NCBI RefSeq assembly: GCF_017115045.1
Contig: NZ_JABXKK010000045.1
Location: forward strand, 1-60,915
Direction: 5' to 3'
DNA from: Nostoc sp. NMS8
GTDB lineage: Bacteria > Cyanobacteriota > Cyanobacteriia > Cyanobacteriales > Nostocaceae
Length of the DNA: 60,915 bases
In this document: piece by piece, positions 1-8,810 of the stretch
Numbering within the stretch: position 1 is the first letter of the stretch
Layout of the letters: every line of letters begins with the position of its first letter
Translations under genes and position numbers: made by a program
The notes under the pieces: model-generated
The model's input: the letters and a program-made list of their open reading frames with translations, nothing else
Told to the model about the DNA's origin: nothing
The model's database searches: none

Positions 1-1662
1 ATCAAAAGCTGTAACCCTTATTCTGCATACCTTAGAGCTTTTCTTAGTGCCATTCGCCACTGAATTGACCTCATTTTCATGCCCGACAAAGGGTTGACCA
101 ATGGGCTGACCATTCACATCCCACAACCGTACTGTCTTGTCATCACTGCCACTGACAATCCGCTGACCCTCGGGGTCAAACGCCACTGAATTGACCTCAT
201 TTTCATGCCCCTGAAGGAATAATAAGACCCTGCCAGAGGATGCTTCCCAAACCTGTACAGTACCCTTACTATCTCCAATCACCAATTTTTTGCCATCTGG
301 AGAAAATGCCACCGAGAAGACCGCTCCCAGAACTGGTGTAAAAACCGAGTTCGTGAGATCCGCTCCCATCAAATTTATCCACCGCAAGCTGGCATTAGCA
401 AAGTTTACGTCTGTAATAACAGTATGGCTGAGATCAGATTTTTCTAGACTATAAGGATTTATTTCTAGTAGTAATCTCACCAGGTTGCCACCTATATAAC
501 CTACCTGAGTCTGGGTTTGGCCACGGGTTGACTGAATTAGTGCGAGCAACTGTTGTTTGAATACTTGCTCATCTAACATTGGCACAGCTAAATCTAGCAA
601 AGCTTTTGCCAAGGGAGCGGTACCAAAATAATTAGATAATTTTTCTAAAGATGCTTTGGCGAATGAATTTAGCGGTGCTATTGGGAGCGGTTGCCTATCT
701 TCCCCGCACTGTCGTTGAAAGTATTCTGACCAAGTGTAATCTTGTGGTGGAACAGTATCTAAATGAGACTGTGCTTGAGCCAGTTCTGTGAAGTCGGGAG
801 CTAAAATTCCTAACTCTGCCACCAGCTTGTAGGCAGCAAAAAATTCCAATAACGAACGATGGGCGGGGCTGTAGTCTCCTTCCGCGTTACGAATTAGCAT
901 TGTTTGCCCCATCATGTCGTAATGCCAGTGGTCTAAATCTTTTTCTTCTTGGACTACAGCAGGAAATAAACGCCGAATCCGGTCGGGAAATTCTTTGTAG
1001 TTCATGCTCATCTGGTCTGTTGAGAGCATTTCCCAGGACAACTCACACAAAAAATAGAGCTTATCTGCCAATGAGGTAAAGGTACGGTTGGTTTTGATAT
1101 CTCTCTCCATCTTGTGCCGCACAGCATATAAATATACCCGTGATATATCAACTGGCTTACCCGCCTCAATCTCTGGCAAAGCTTCTATAATTAGTTCCGT
1201 CATTACGGGACGACGTGCCAAATCCCGCAATGTCGGATTACTCATTATCTGTTCTACGGTTTCTGATTCAGCACGAAACGCTAATACCTGCCGAATTTGC
1301 TCGTCATCAAATTTTTCTAGTTCCAGCACTTCAAAGCGCGGTGTCTCTAGAGGCAAGTTAATTGTAGATGCTTGCAACTCTGCACTTAGCAAAGCCCTGC
1401 CTTCTTTGGCTTCCGGGAAATGTTCGGTGCGACAGGTGAGAATTACCTTTGCCCCTGGTACTACTACTTTGGCTAGTTCCCAGAAGTTGTTGATCATTTC
1501 TTGGCGATTGACTCTAGCTGCCATTTCATCAAAGCCATCAAAAATCAACAGCACTTTACCCATGCGGTTGAGTTGCTCAAAGGCAGAATAACCAGGCAGT
1601 GGGATTTCATGCTTGCGGAAAAAGAATTCTGAAAATAGCGATTCTACTTTGTTGTTTCTTTC
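1..1662 (-). pseudogene. NACHT / pentapeptide / WD40 protein fragment, no Walker A, open at the window edge
   Basis: This minus-strand frame is open from 1662 down to base 1. It begins inside a NACHT NTPase domain: the Walker B segment LLIFDGFDE is present, but the Walker A region that should precede it is missing, because a stop (1663-1665) lies just upstream. A NACHT helical region follows, with the phrase LLEFFAAYKL typical of the family. Then comes a short pentapeptide-like stretch (about 470-360) and WD40 repeats with VNSVAFDPEG and SGSDDKTVRLWDV. Such proteins are signalling STAND NTPases. The frame overlaps the end of the neighbouring caspase ORF by 19 bases, and cyanobacteria commonly fuse caspase, NACHT and WD40 domains. 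I infer a caspase-NACHT-WD40 gene damaged by an internal deletion. A start at the Met of MGKVLLIFDG is possible, but the product would lack the P-loop. Confidence 0.72.
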
Positions 1663-2396
1663 CTAAAAAAGAGATTAATACACCCCAAATTGTTAGGGAT
1701 GAATTTTTGGGATGCTGTTCCTGTTCCTAATTCCTGCCGCAAGAATGTTACTAGTGTTTCGTTCGTGACCCATTGGTTAGATACATCAGCCGAGTCAAAT
1801 CCGCGCAAAATTGCGCTAGTCATTATGCTGCTGGCTCCGCTCACGTTTTCATGGGCTAGCTCAAATTCTCTGCAAGCGGCAATAAAACAGCGATCGCGTG
1901 TATTTCCGCGATCGCCTGGATCGGCTTCTGTAAAATTGAGTAGTTCCCCACTGTAACAACAGTCCAACCAAATAATCTGCTGCCTTACTGGACTTTCTTG
2001 CAATAACTCACGTAGCCACTTTAATTGCAGTCCCCAGTTCCCATCACAATCAGCATCACTGGTAGCTAAAAAACCTTCTTTAATGCGTCCTTTGCTGCGA
2101 AGACCATGCCCTGAGAAATAGAACAGGGCTGTATCTGGAACGCTTTTACCTTCAGGATAAAAGAGTTGTTCTAAAGCATTCTTTAAATCTGACACCTTGA
2201 TTTCCTGATTTGGTGATATGCGTGGTGCATCACCTTCAAACGGATCTAGGAATTCTGGCAATCGCTTGACATGAAAATTTCCAGCTTCACTGAGTCGCTT
2301 GGCGATCGCTTCGGCATCGTTAGCAGGCGATCGTAACGCTGACAATCCTGGAATATTATACTTATTAATACCAACAACTAAAGCATCCTTACTCAT
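1644..2396 (-). CDS. Caspase-family (peptidase C14) protein, probably the N-terminal part of a broken larger gene
   Basis: The 250-residue product is a caspase/metacaspase fold. It starts DALVVGINKY, the usual first strand, has the catalytic His in YFSGHGL (His97) and the catalytic Cys in LDCCYSG (Cys147). The prodomain-less architecture and the Asp/Glu-rich loops fit bacterial orthocaspases that cleave after Arg/Lys or Asp. The end, NNLGCINLFFRK, looks like the normal end of the caspase domain in cyanobacterial caspase-NACHT fusions, after which the frame stops. The NACHT continuation lies immediately downstream in another frame. Both catalytic residues are intact, so the caspase could still be made. 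Whether it is a functional stand-alone protease or a relic is open. Confidence 0.82.
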   Translation of the reverse strand: MSKDALVVGINKYNIPGLSALRSPANDAEAIAKRLSEAGNFHVKRLPEFLDPFEGDAPRISPNQEIKVSDLKNALEQLFYPEGKSVPDTALFYFSGHGLRSKGRIKEGFLATSDADCDGNWGLQLKWLRELLQESPVRQQIIWLDCCYSGELLNFTEADPGDRGNTRDRCFIAACREFELAHENVSGASSIMTSAILRGFDSADVSNQWVTNETLVTFLRQELGTGTASQKFIPNNLGCINLFFRKETTK

Positions 2397-2550
2397 TAAT
2401 ATGCGATTTTTTGTAAAAATTCTGGAAAATTTCTCAATATTCGTCTCTCAAAATTCTTTTTTTTGACTGCGGCTTTATACCCATAACTAAAGTTTTCTAC
2501 CCCCTGTCTTTTTTTATAAATATTCCTTACTAAATATTTACCCATGAGAG

Positions 2551-3477
2551 TCACTTTTCCTTTAAAGGCGTAAATATTGGTCTGTCGCCATCTAAACCTC
2601 GTAACAAATAAATTGTCAATTGCTGACCTAATTCTTTTTCTTGCTTCGGATTAATAGGTATTCGCCAACGAAGAGATTTGTAAAGTTCTAAGCGATACAA
2701 ATCAAACGCAGATTCCAATAAGTTACAGTAGACACTTGCGGCATCAACTGCCCAGGAATAAGCGAAGATTGCTCCCAGTAAAGCAGCAGGGATAGCCCAC
2801 CAAGCCCAAACAGTCCAAACAATAAACAGCAAACTCCACAGCCAAAAACGGGCTGCTGTATTCAGATTTGACCGTGCTTCTTGTAATTCTTTCTTCACTC
2901 CATCCGGTAATAGTAGCCAGAGGCGAGACCAGCAAATTATAGCATCCAAGCCATACTTATCAAAAGGGCGGCTTTCGGATGCTCTAAGAATATTACCTAA
3001 CTTTGTAGGCATTAACCTATTAGGTTGAGATGGAAACTGCATAAGTTGTCTATCCAGCGTTACATATTCCTCTAATTCTTCATCAGTTATTTGTTTATCT
3101 TTTTTATTAGCCAGAGTTTGCCAACGATTTTCTTTTCGAGCAAAATGACGCTTTTTTTGCTGTATCATCCAGCGTCGTAAGAAAAGTAAGGGAGACAGCC
3201 AACTAGGCCAATAGCCTTCTAAAAATCTGAGAATAAATAAATCGAACCTTTGAACCACAAAAGCTGAGACAGCAATAATCAGCAAACCACTTACCATCAC
3301 AGCAATCAGCAAAGATTCTGATTGCAGTTTAAGCCAGTCTTCCAAGGGCTTTTGACCAAAACGCCACACCCAAGCTAGTAATCCCCCAATCCAGAAAACA
3401 AAGGCTGGTGTTAGTATGTTCGCAGCCCAGTTTTCTGCCAGCTTTCCACCCAGACTTTCCAAAAATTTGGTTGGCAT
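2551..3477 (-). CDS. Membrane protein of unknown function next to the caspase gene
   Basis: I do not recognise this 308-residue product as a named family. It has a hydrophobic segment near residues 20-38, a second near 56-76, then a basic soluble stretch (about 85-190), then a pair of hydrophobic segments near 210-245. The tail is polar. This suggests four membrane passes with a cytoplasmic loop. The gene is on the same strand as the 126-residue gene just upstream (9 bases between them) and the caspase ORF downstream, so the three may be one transcription unit. By analogy with cyanobacterial NTP-dependent conflict systems it could be a membrane-acting partner. That is inference from context only. 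Confidence 0.6.
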   Translation of the reverse strand: MPTKFLESLGGKLAENWAANILTPAFVFWIGGLLAWVWRFGQKPLEDWLKLQSESLLIAVMVSGLLIIAVSAFVVQRFDLFILRFLEGYWPSWLSPLLFLRRWMIQQKKRHFARKENRWQTLANKKDKQITDEELEEYVTLDRQLMQFPSQPNRLMPTKLGNILRASESRPFDKYGLDAIICWSRLWLLLPDGVKKELQEARSNLNTAARFWLWSLLFIVWTVWAWWAIPAALLGAIFAYSWAVDAASVYCNLLESAFDLYRLELYKSLRWRIPINPKQEKELGQQLTIYLLRGLDGDRPIFTPLKEK

Positions 3478-3486
3478 ATTTTGTAA

Positions 3487-3867
3487 CTAATCAGCAGGTA
3501 TTAGTGGGACATTATGAGTCGGACAGTTTGGTATATTTGCTCCGACAACGCGACGATACCAAGTATAGTCGTCCCCTTCAGGACATCTATATTTTGAAGC
3601 GGATATTGGTTGACCTTTACCTGGAAGTTCTTCAAAACCTTTTGATACCTGTTTTTTACTGAGAAATTCACCTATCCAGTTGCGAGTATCTGGGTAACTT
3701 TTGAGCGTTTCTAAAATCTGTTCATGGACTTGTTCGCCAGCTTTAGCTTGTGCCAACAGTTCAGACAATTGGCGGTCTACTTGAATCGCATCATCTCCTA
3801 AAATTTCTGGAAGAAAGGGACGAATCGAACGAGTTCCCTCTAGAATATCTTCAGGTTCAAACACCAC
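3487..3867 (-). CDS. Small protein with a C-terminal Cys/His (zinc-ribbon-like) tail
   Basis: The 126-residue product has an acidic helical N-terminal half containing LLAQAKAG. Its C-terminal motif is YRCPEGDDYTWYRR followed by PNCPTH. The Cys, Cys and His spacing looks like an incomplete metal-binding knuckle. Similar WYRR...CPTH tails are, as far as I recall, frequent in cyanobacterial genes found beside caspase, NACHT and other signalling modules. The gene sits 9 bases upstream of the membrane-protein gene on the same strand and is probably the first gene of that unit. The function is unknown. An adaptor or effector-associated role is an inference from its neighbours. Confidence 0.6.
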   Translation of the reverse strand: MVFEPEDILEGTRSIRPFLPEILGDDAIQVDRQLSELLAQAKAGEQVHEQILETLKSYPDTRNWIGEFLSKKQVSKGFEELPGKGQPISASKYRCPEGDDYTWYRRVVGANIPNCPTHNVPLIPAD

Positions 3868-3961
3868 AATTTAAAACCTCATTATGTAAAATTAATCGCT
3901 AATTATTTTACATATACACTGAAACAATAGATAAAGGACAATTTTTAGTCTAAAAACATAA

Positions 3962-3988
3962 TGGGGCGCACAGTTAGCTGTACGCCCC
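3962..3988. terminator. Hairpin between the conflict-like genes and the HupE-like gene
   Basis: A GC-rich stem (ggggcg with cgcccc, plus an aca/tgt extension) surrounds a short gttagc loop. It lies downstream of the minus-strand gene ending at 4027 and upstream of the minus-strand gene starting at 3867. There is no clear T-run, so its action as a terminator is only suggested by position. Confidence 0.35.
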
Positions 3989-4026
3989 CACGAATGAATG
4001 TATTCCACTGAATTGAAATATGTGAT

Positions 4027-4728
4027 TTAAATGATCGAATTGCTCAAAAACACGATGCCGATCGCACACAAAGCGAAGCCAGCAATGCTCATTTTCCAGG
4101 GTAAAGTTCGGTTGATTTCTCCCATACCCATTGCCACGCCAATTTCTCTAGCACTCATGGCAACTGCAAACAGAGTTAAGGTAATGCCTAGTATATATGC
4201 AACTACTGGTATTATTCCTGTACCAACAATAGATTCAGCATTAGCGTAACCCTGAAATAAACCAGCACTAATACTTACCAGAGCAAGCACTATCAAGTTT
4301 AGTTGATTTGGCATCATCAGCATAGTACCAAAAACAATGGTAGAGATAGCGATGGCTGCGCCAACGCTTTCAGCGAACGCTATTTCTGTGCCTGGTAAAT
4401 TTAGCTGCAATAAATGAATTACAATGCCCAAAACTGTTGCGAAGATAAAACATCCAGCGATCGCAGCGCCACGAACAAACACAGATGAGAGTAAGCCAAT
4501 CGCAACAATACCAACTAAACAATTTAAGCTAATTACTGGATCTGCCAATCCCCAGAGAAAGCCTTCCCAGGCGTTAGAGATGGCATGATCAACTGGTGTA
4601 CCACTCAAAGAACTCAGTAAGCTAATTAAAATTAAAGCTGCGATCGCCCCAATATGGCGAGGCATTAACTTCGAGGTATAAAGTTCCTTTGAGACAGAGA
4701 ATTCTGATAATTTAGTCTTGAACATCAC
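4027..4728 (-). CDS. HupE/UreJ-like membrane protein lacking the metal-ligand residues
   Basis: The 233-residue product has six or seven hydrophobic helices. Its layout matches the HupE/UreJ nickel/cobalt permease family: GFLWGLADP then VGIVAIGLL (residues 57-80), a central conserved Glu region, and LFQGYANAE (158-165). In family members the first motif is HPxxGxDH and the last is FHGxAHG. Here the ligand His/Asp/His positions read Asp63, Asn69 and Cys70, and the His residues of the last motif read Gln159 and Asn163. The fold is therefore kept while the metal site appears lost. Nickel transport is doubtful and the substrate is unknown. The gene is monocistronic, with a weak hairpin downstream. 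Confidence 0.65.
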   Translation of the reverse strand: MMFKTKLSEFSVSKELYTSKLMPRHIGAIAALILISLLSSLSGTPVDHAISNAWEGFLWGLADPVISLNCLVGIVAIGLLSSVFVRGAAIAGCFIFATVLGIVIHLLQLNLPGTEIAFAESVGAAIAISTIVFGTMLMMPNQLNLIVLALVSISAGLFQGYANAESIVGTGIIPVVAYILGITLTLFAVAMSAREIGVAMGMGEINRTLPWKMSIAGFALCAIGIVFLSNSII

Positions 4729-4830
4729 TATAGGCCAAATTAGTTTTTTCGGTAATTTATACTACCCACCTACCCCAAAAAACTAACGTAGTAAAAAAAG
4801 AATTAGGCAATAGAATTCGCTACTACACAA

Positions 4831-5194
4831 AACTTAGTCCACCTCTGTGGACTAAGAGAAAATCAAGGATTTTTAACCCACGGAAGTGGGTTTTGTTGAT
4901 GTAGCCGCGACTTTCAGTCGCCTGATGAGTAATAAATATAACGTAAGTTCGACGAATCATATAATGTCCATCTAATTAGCCGTAAAAAAGACCTCTCCCT
5001 GGTTTTACTATGCAAAACCGTCCCTCTCCGACTCGGAGAGGGACAGACTTGAACTTTAGTTCAAGGTAGGGAGAGGTTTCTCGAACTCACGTTAAATATA
5101 GACTTTTCAAACAACCTCCGAGTCGGAGAAGAAAAGTTTTGCGTATTAATTTTTTTTAGTGGTCTTTTTATTCAGCTAATTAGACAGACACTAT
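4831..5194. repeat. Intergenic region packed with inverted repeats (4729-5358 holds no gene)
   Basis: Several hairpins follow one another. A palindrome at 4831-4855 has arms cttagtccac and gtggactaag. An inverted pair sits at 4991-5000 / 5068-5077 (acctctccct / agggagaggt) around a perfect palindrome at 5020-5044. Two longer imperfect pairs interleave: about 4933-4952 with 5081-5100 (aacgtaagttcga / tcgaactcacgtt), and about 4965-4991 with 5163-5190 (ctaattagc / gctaattag). These look like small non-autonomous elements of the kind common in Nostoc genomes. I see no ORF with coding character here. Confidence 0.6.
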
Positions 5195-5358
5195 ATGCAA
5201 ATCTAGGCTTATGATAAAGCTTCTAACGTCTGAATTGTTCTTCAACCTAGTATTTATTCCAAGGTAGAATGTTCCCCTTTACCCAACTTAAAACTTATCT
5301 TAACTGAAGTCTATTCAAAAGAAGATTAATCTAGAAAATATCTTCATTGAAAGAGAGA

Positions 5359-7161
5359 ATGAAATTCATCAACTTGCTACTACTTAGTATTACTCTCATC
5401 TTCTTTATATGGATTAATCCACTACAAGCTAGTTCACTAGCTCAATTGTCAACGCCTTTACCTTCAGTTGCACAACGGGAAACAACATCTCTGCAAAAGT
5501 CACAGGATGTATTGACTATTGCAACTTTTAATGTGGAGAATTTAGACCCTAAAGACCAACGCTTTGATAATATTGCTAAAATTATTGGCAATAATTTGAA
5601 CGCACCAGATGTCATCAGTTTAATTGAAGTTCAGGATAACAACGGACCAAGCAATGATGACGTTGTTAATGCAAATCAGACTTACCAAAAACTGATTGAT
5701 GCGCTCAAAAATATCGGTAGTCCAGCATACGAGTTTGTTGATATTCCGCCCAGCGACGATCAAGATGGTGGAGAACCCGGAGGAAATATCCGGGTCGGTT
5801 TCTTGTTTCAACCCAGCCGAATAACCCTCGCAAAACTACCCCAAAAAGGCGGCTCATTAGATGCTGTGGCTATTACTCAAGGTGCAAATGCTCTCGATCT
5901 CTCGCTTAATCCAGGTCGGATTGACCCCACGAATCCTGCTTTCGATGACAGCCGCAAGCCACTTGTAGCAGAATTTATTTTTAACGAGCAAAAACTGTTT
6001 ATTATTGCTAATCACTTTGTTTCCAAACTTGGAGGTTCTCCCAGCGATGTGAAACGAGTCAAACAAGCCGAAATCGTGAATGGATTCGTCGCGCAACTAC
6101 TAGAAGCTGACCCACAAGCTAAAGTAATTGTACTGGGTGATTTAAACGATTTACCAGATTCCTTAGCTCTGAAGACTTTAGAGGGTAACATTCTGGAAAA
6201 TCTGACGGATAGTTTACCTGTTAGCGATCGCTTTAGTTTTAAATTCCGTGGAAGTAATCAACTTATTGATCATTTGTTGGTCAGTGAAAATCTTTCTCGT
6301 GTTGCTCAACCAGAAATTGACATTGTGCATGTTAATGTTGGCTTTCGTCAACCTGTCAGCGACCACGATCCTGTGATTGCAGCGTTTAACTTACCTCCTA
6401 CCCAGTCCACCTCTGAAAACATTCCTCCTGTTGTCCAACCTACTCCCGCAAGTGATTCGGCGATTATATTGCCTCAATTATCCAAAGTTGCTTTAGTGAA
6501 AGAACTCGCTAAGGAGTATACGCCAAGCAAAAGTTTGAATTACGATCGCGCCAGAGATCAAATGTTTGGCGTTATTGACAACCAAGCAGGTATTGTCACA
6601 GATATTTATGCTACTTACCCAATTCGTTTAAGTGGCAATGGCGATCCTAGTCAAGAAGCTGACAAATTAGGACTGAATACCGAACACGTTTGGCCACAAA
6701 GTAAAGGTGCCCAAAAGGGTAATGCTAAAAGTGACCTTCACCATCTGTTTCCGGCACGAGAAGATATTAATACTGAGCGAGGTAATAAACCCTTCGACGA
6801 TATAGCCGACACAACTACTAAGAAATGGTATCGAAATGATACTGTCCAATCTACAATTCCTACTAGTGCAATTGACGAGTTTAGCGAATCAGCATCTTCT
6901 AAATTTGAGCCTAGAGAGAAAGTAAAAGGGGATATAGCCAGGGCAATTTTCTACTTTTACACTATTTATCGGGATCAGGCTAAGAAAGTAGAAGAAAATT
7001 ACTTTCAGAATCAGCGTCAGACTTTGTGTAAATGGAATCAGCAAGACCTACCTGATATTACCGAGATAGAACGCAGTCATGCGATCGCCCAATTTCAGGG
7101 TAATGAAAATCCATTCGTGTTAGATGTCACATTGGCAGAACGGGCATACTGTAATTCCTGA
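5359..7161 (+). CDS. Secreted fusion nuclease: EEP-type domain plus endonuclease I (His-Me finger) domain
   Basis: I place the start at the ATG at 5359, preceded by gaaagagag, rather than the upstream TTG at 5347. From there the product is 600 residues with a signal peptide (MKFINLLLLSITLIFF). The first half is an endonuclease/exonuclease/phosphatase domain: ATFNVENL, VISLIEVQDN, VLGDLND, DHLLVS and SDHDPV are its successive catalytic blocks. The second half is an endonuclease I/NucM-type domain with NTEHVWPQS and DLHHLFPA carrying the catalytic and Mg-binding residues. Both active sites look complete. It probably degrades extracellular DNA or RNA in the periplasm or outside, for nutrient scavenging or defence. 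The gene stands alone. Confidence 0.88.
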   Translation: MKFINLLLLSITLIFFIWINPLQASSLAQLSTPLPSVAQRETTSLQKSQDVLTIATFNVENLDPKDQRFDNIAKIIGNNLNAPDVISLIEVQDNNGPSNDDVVNANQTYQKLIDALKNIGSPAYEFVDIPPSDDQDGGEPGGNIRVGFLFQPSRITLAKLPQKGGSLDAVAITQGANALDLSLNPGRIDPTNPAFDDSRKPLVAEFIFNEQKLFIIANHFVSKLGGSPSDVKRVKQAEIVNGFVAQLLEADPQAKVIVLGDLNDLPDSLALKTLEGNILENLTDSLPVSDRFSFKFRGSNQLIDHLLVSENLSRVAQPEIDIVHVNVGFRQPVSDHDPVIAAFNLPPTQSTSENIPPVVQPTPASDSAIILPQLSKVALVKELAKEYTPSKSLNYDRARDQMFGVIDNQAGIVTDIYATYPIRLSGNGDPSQEADKLGLNTEHVWPQSKGAQKGNAKSDLHHLFPAREDINTERGNKPFDDIADTTTKKWYRNDTVQSTIPTSAIDEFSESASSKFEPREKVKGDIARAIFYFYTIYRDQAKKVEENYFQNQRQTLCKWNQQDLPDITEIERSHAIAQFQGNENPFVLDVTLAERAYCNS

Positions 7162-7223
7162 AACGGGAATATTTTATCGATGAAGGCACGAGACAGATAG
7201 CGCACCTAAAGCCTGCTCTTCTC

Positions 7224-7330
7224 CCAAGGACTTCCAAATAAAAAAAACTCAATTACTTCTTGTGGGGTGGACATCTTGTCCGCCCTTGGCTAGATGCCCA
7301 CCCTAGAAGATTGGATAATTTATCAAAGAA
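7224..7330. repeat. Dispersed repeat copy (ggacttccaa ... ttggataattta family)
   Basis: The stretch begins ggacttccaaataaa, contains cttgtggggtgg and cgcccttggc, and ends ttggataatttatc. The same order of blocks recurs at 19927-20155, and a broken piece recurs at about 21645-21670. No coding character; it separates the nuclease gene from the convergent kinase gene. Confidence 0.6.
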
Positions 7331-7355
7331 GGCAGGAGGAAAACTACCCGACGCT

Positions 7356-8660
7356 TCAAACAGACTCGATCATAATCGGAATCTCAATGATGAACTCTGT
7401 GCCTTTAAGCGGTTCAGAAATACACTTGAGTTGGCCACCATGTTTGTTAATAATTTGGTAGCTAATCGACATTCCTAAACCTGTACCTGAACCAACAGGT
7501 TTAGTTGTAAAAAACGGATCAAAAATTTTTTGCTTTACTGCTTCTGTCATACCGCAGCCATTATCAGTAATCCGAATTATCACTTTATTCGTGTCTAAAA
7601 TCTCAGTGCAAATGCGAATATGGGGATTGTTATTTATCGGTTCTTGGTTGCCAGTTATTTTTACATTGACCGCTAATAAATTGCAACCCAAGATTGATTC
7701 TCTCAAAGTATCAATAGAATTATTCAGGATATTCATAAATGCTTGATTTAGTTGTCCAGCATAGCACTCAACTTTAGGCAAATTGCCGTATTCTTTTATT
7801 ACTTGAATATCTGGATGATTTCCTTCGCCTTCCAAGCGATTTTGCAAAATTAAGAGAGTACTATCAAGACCTTCGTGGATATCAACTGCTTTTTTTTCTG
7901 CTTCATCTAACCGCGAGAAGTTACGCAAGGATAAGACTAGGTTGGAAATTCGCTGAGTTCCTATTTTCATGGAAGATAAAATTTTCGGTAAGTCTTCTTT
8001 AATAAAACCCAAGTCAATTTTTTCAATATAAGTTTGAATTTCTGCTCCTAAAGGGGAATGGCATTCTTGAGAAAGCGTAATCAAATTGAGTAAATTTCTA
8101 ATATATTCATTGATAATAACGATATTACCGTCAATAAAATTCACAGGATTATTAATTTCATGGGCAATACCAGCAACTAATTGCCCCAATGAAGACATTT
8201 TTTCAGTTTGAATGAGTTGAGCTTGCGTATTTTCAAGTTCCTTTAAGGTCAGTTTGAGTTGGCAGTTAGCTGCTTCTAGTTGTGCAGGACTCGGTAAAGC
8301 TATAGCTTGGGGAATGATGGGTAATAGTGCGATCGCTGTATATAGTGAGATAATAGCCGTAATAAACTTGATGAAAGTGGATAACCAATAAGTTGGATGC
8401 CAAAGCGTCCATACATCCATTACATGGGTTGTACCACAAGAGACGATAAAAGCTCCAAATAATAAAAGTATCCATTTGAAGGGGAAATCCTTTCGCTTGT
8501 GGACAAAGTAAATCAGGATCGTGGGGATAGAATAATACACCAAAGCAATCAGAGAATCTGAGATGATATTTAGCCACACTAAATTTGGCTTCCAGAGATA
8601 ACAATGTCCATGTGGAATGAATGAACTCTCAGTCAAAAAATTTTGCAAAAGTTCCACCAT
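7356..8660 (-). CDS. Ethylene-receptor-like sensor histidine kinase
   Basis: Residues 25-120 form a three-helix membrane domain of the plant ETR1 ethylene-binding type. The ETR1 residues Asp25, Tyr32, Ile62, Cys65 and His69 are all found here at a constant offset of ten: Asp35, Tyr42, Ile72, Cys75 and His79 (SCGTTH). The Cys/His pair is the Cu(I) ligand set. A coiled linker (about 125-155) leads to an H-box with LVAGIAHEINNP (His167), then N, G1 (ITDNGCGM) and G2 (GSGTGLGMS) boxes of the ATPase domain. Unlike Synechocystis Etr1 there is no PAS or GAF domain between. No response regulator gene is adjacent, so the output partner is unknown. Ethylene or another small hydrophobic ligand could be the signal. 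Confidence 0.88.
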   Translation of the reverse strand: MVELLQNFLTESSFIPHGHCYLWKPNLVWLNIISDSLIALVYYSIPTILIYFVHKRKDFPFKWILLLFGAFIVSCGTTHVMDVWTLWHPTYWLSTFIKFITAIISLYTAIALLPIIPQAIALPSPAQLEAANCQLKLTLKELENTQAQLIQTEKMSSLGQLVAGIAHEINNPVNFIDGNIVIINEYIRNLLNLITLSQECHSPLGAEIQTYIEKIDLGFIKEDLPKILSSMKIGTQRISNLVLSLRNFSRLDEAEKKAVDIHEGLDSTLLILQNRLEGEGNHPDIQVIKEYGNLPKVECYAGQLNQAFMNILNNSIDTLRESILGCNLLAVNVKITGNQEPINNNPHIRICTEILDTNKVIIRITDNGCGMTEAVKQKIFDPFFTTKPVGSGTGLGMSISYQIINKHGGQLKCISEPLKGTEFIIEIPIMIESV

Positions 8661-8773
8661 ACACCGCCAAACGAGGTAATTTGTTATTTAATAGCTGACA
8701 AATTATACACGCTGGATAACAAATTGTCCTTAAACTACCTATTCCAAATTAATGAAACGCTTAGGCTGTATTC

Positions 8774-8797
8774 ATTTTAAATTTTAAATTTTAAATT
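8774..8797. repeat. Heptamer tandem repeat (attttaa)
   Basis: Three successive copies of a 7-base unit, attttaa, lie just downstream of the ABC transporter gene. This is the short tandemly repeated repetitive (STRR) type typical of heterocystous cyanobacteria. Confidence 0.6.
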
Positions 8798-8810
8798 CCG
8801 CCTTGAGGTA

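Noticed and set aside
1088..1591. Plus-strand frame of 167 codons
   Set aside because: Shadow of the NACHT/WD40 frame on the minus strand, which carries recognisable motifs.
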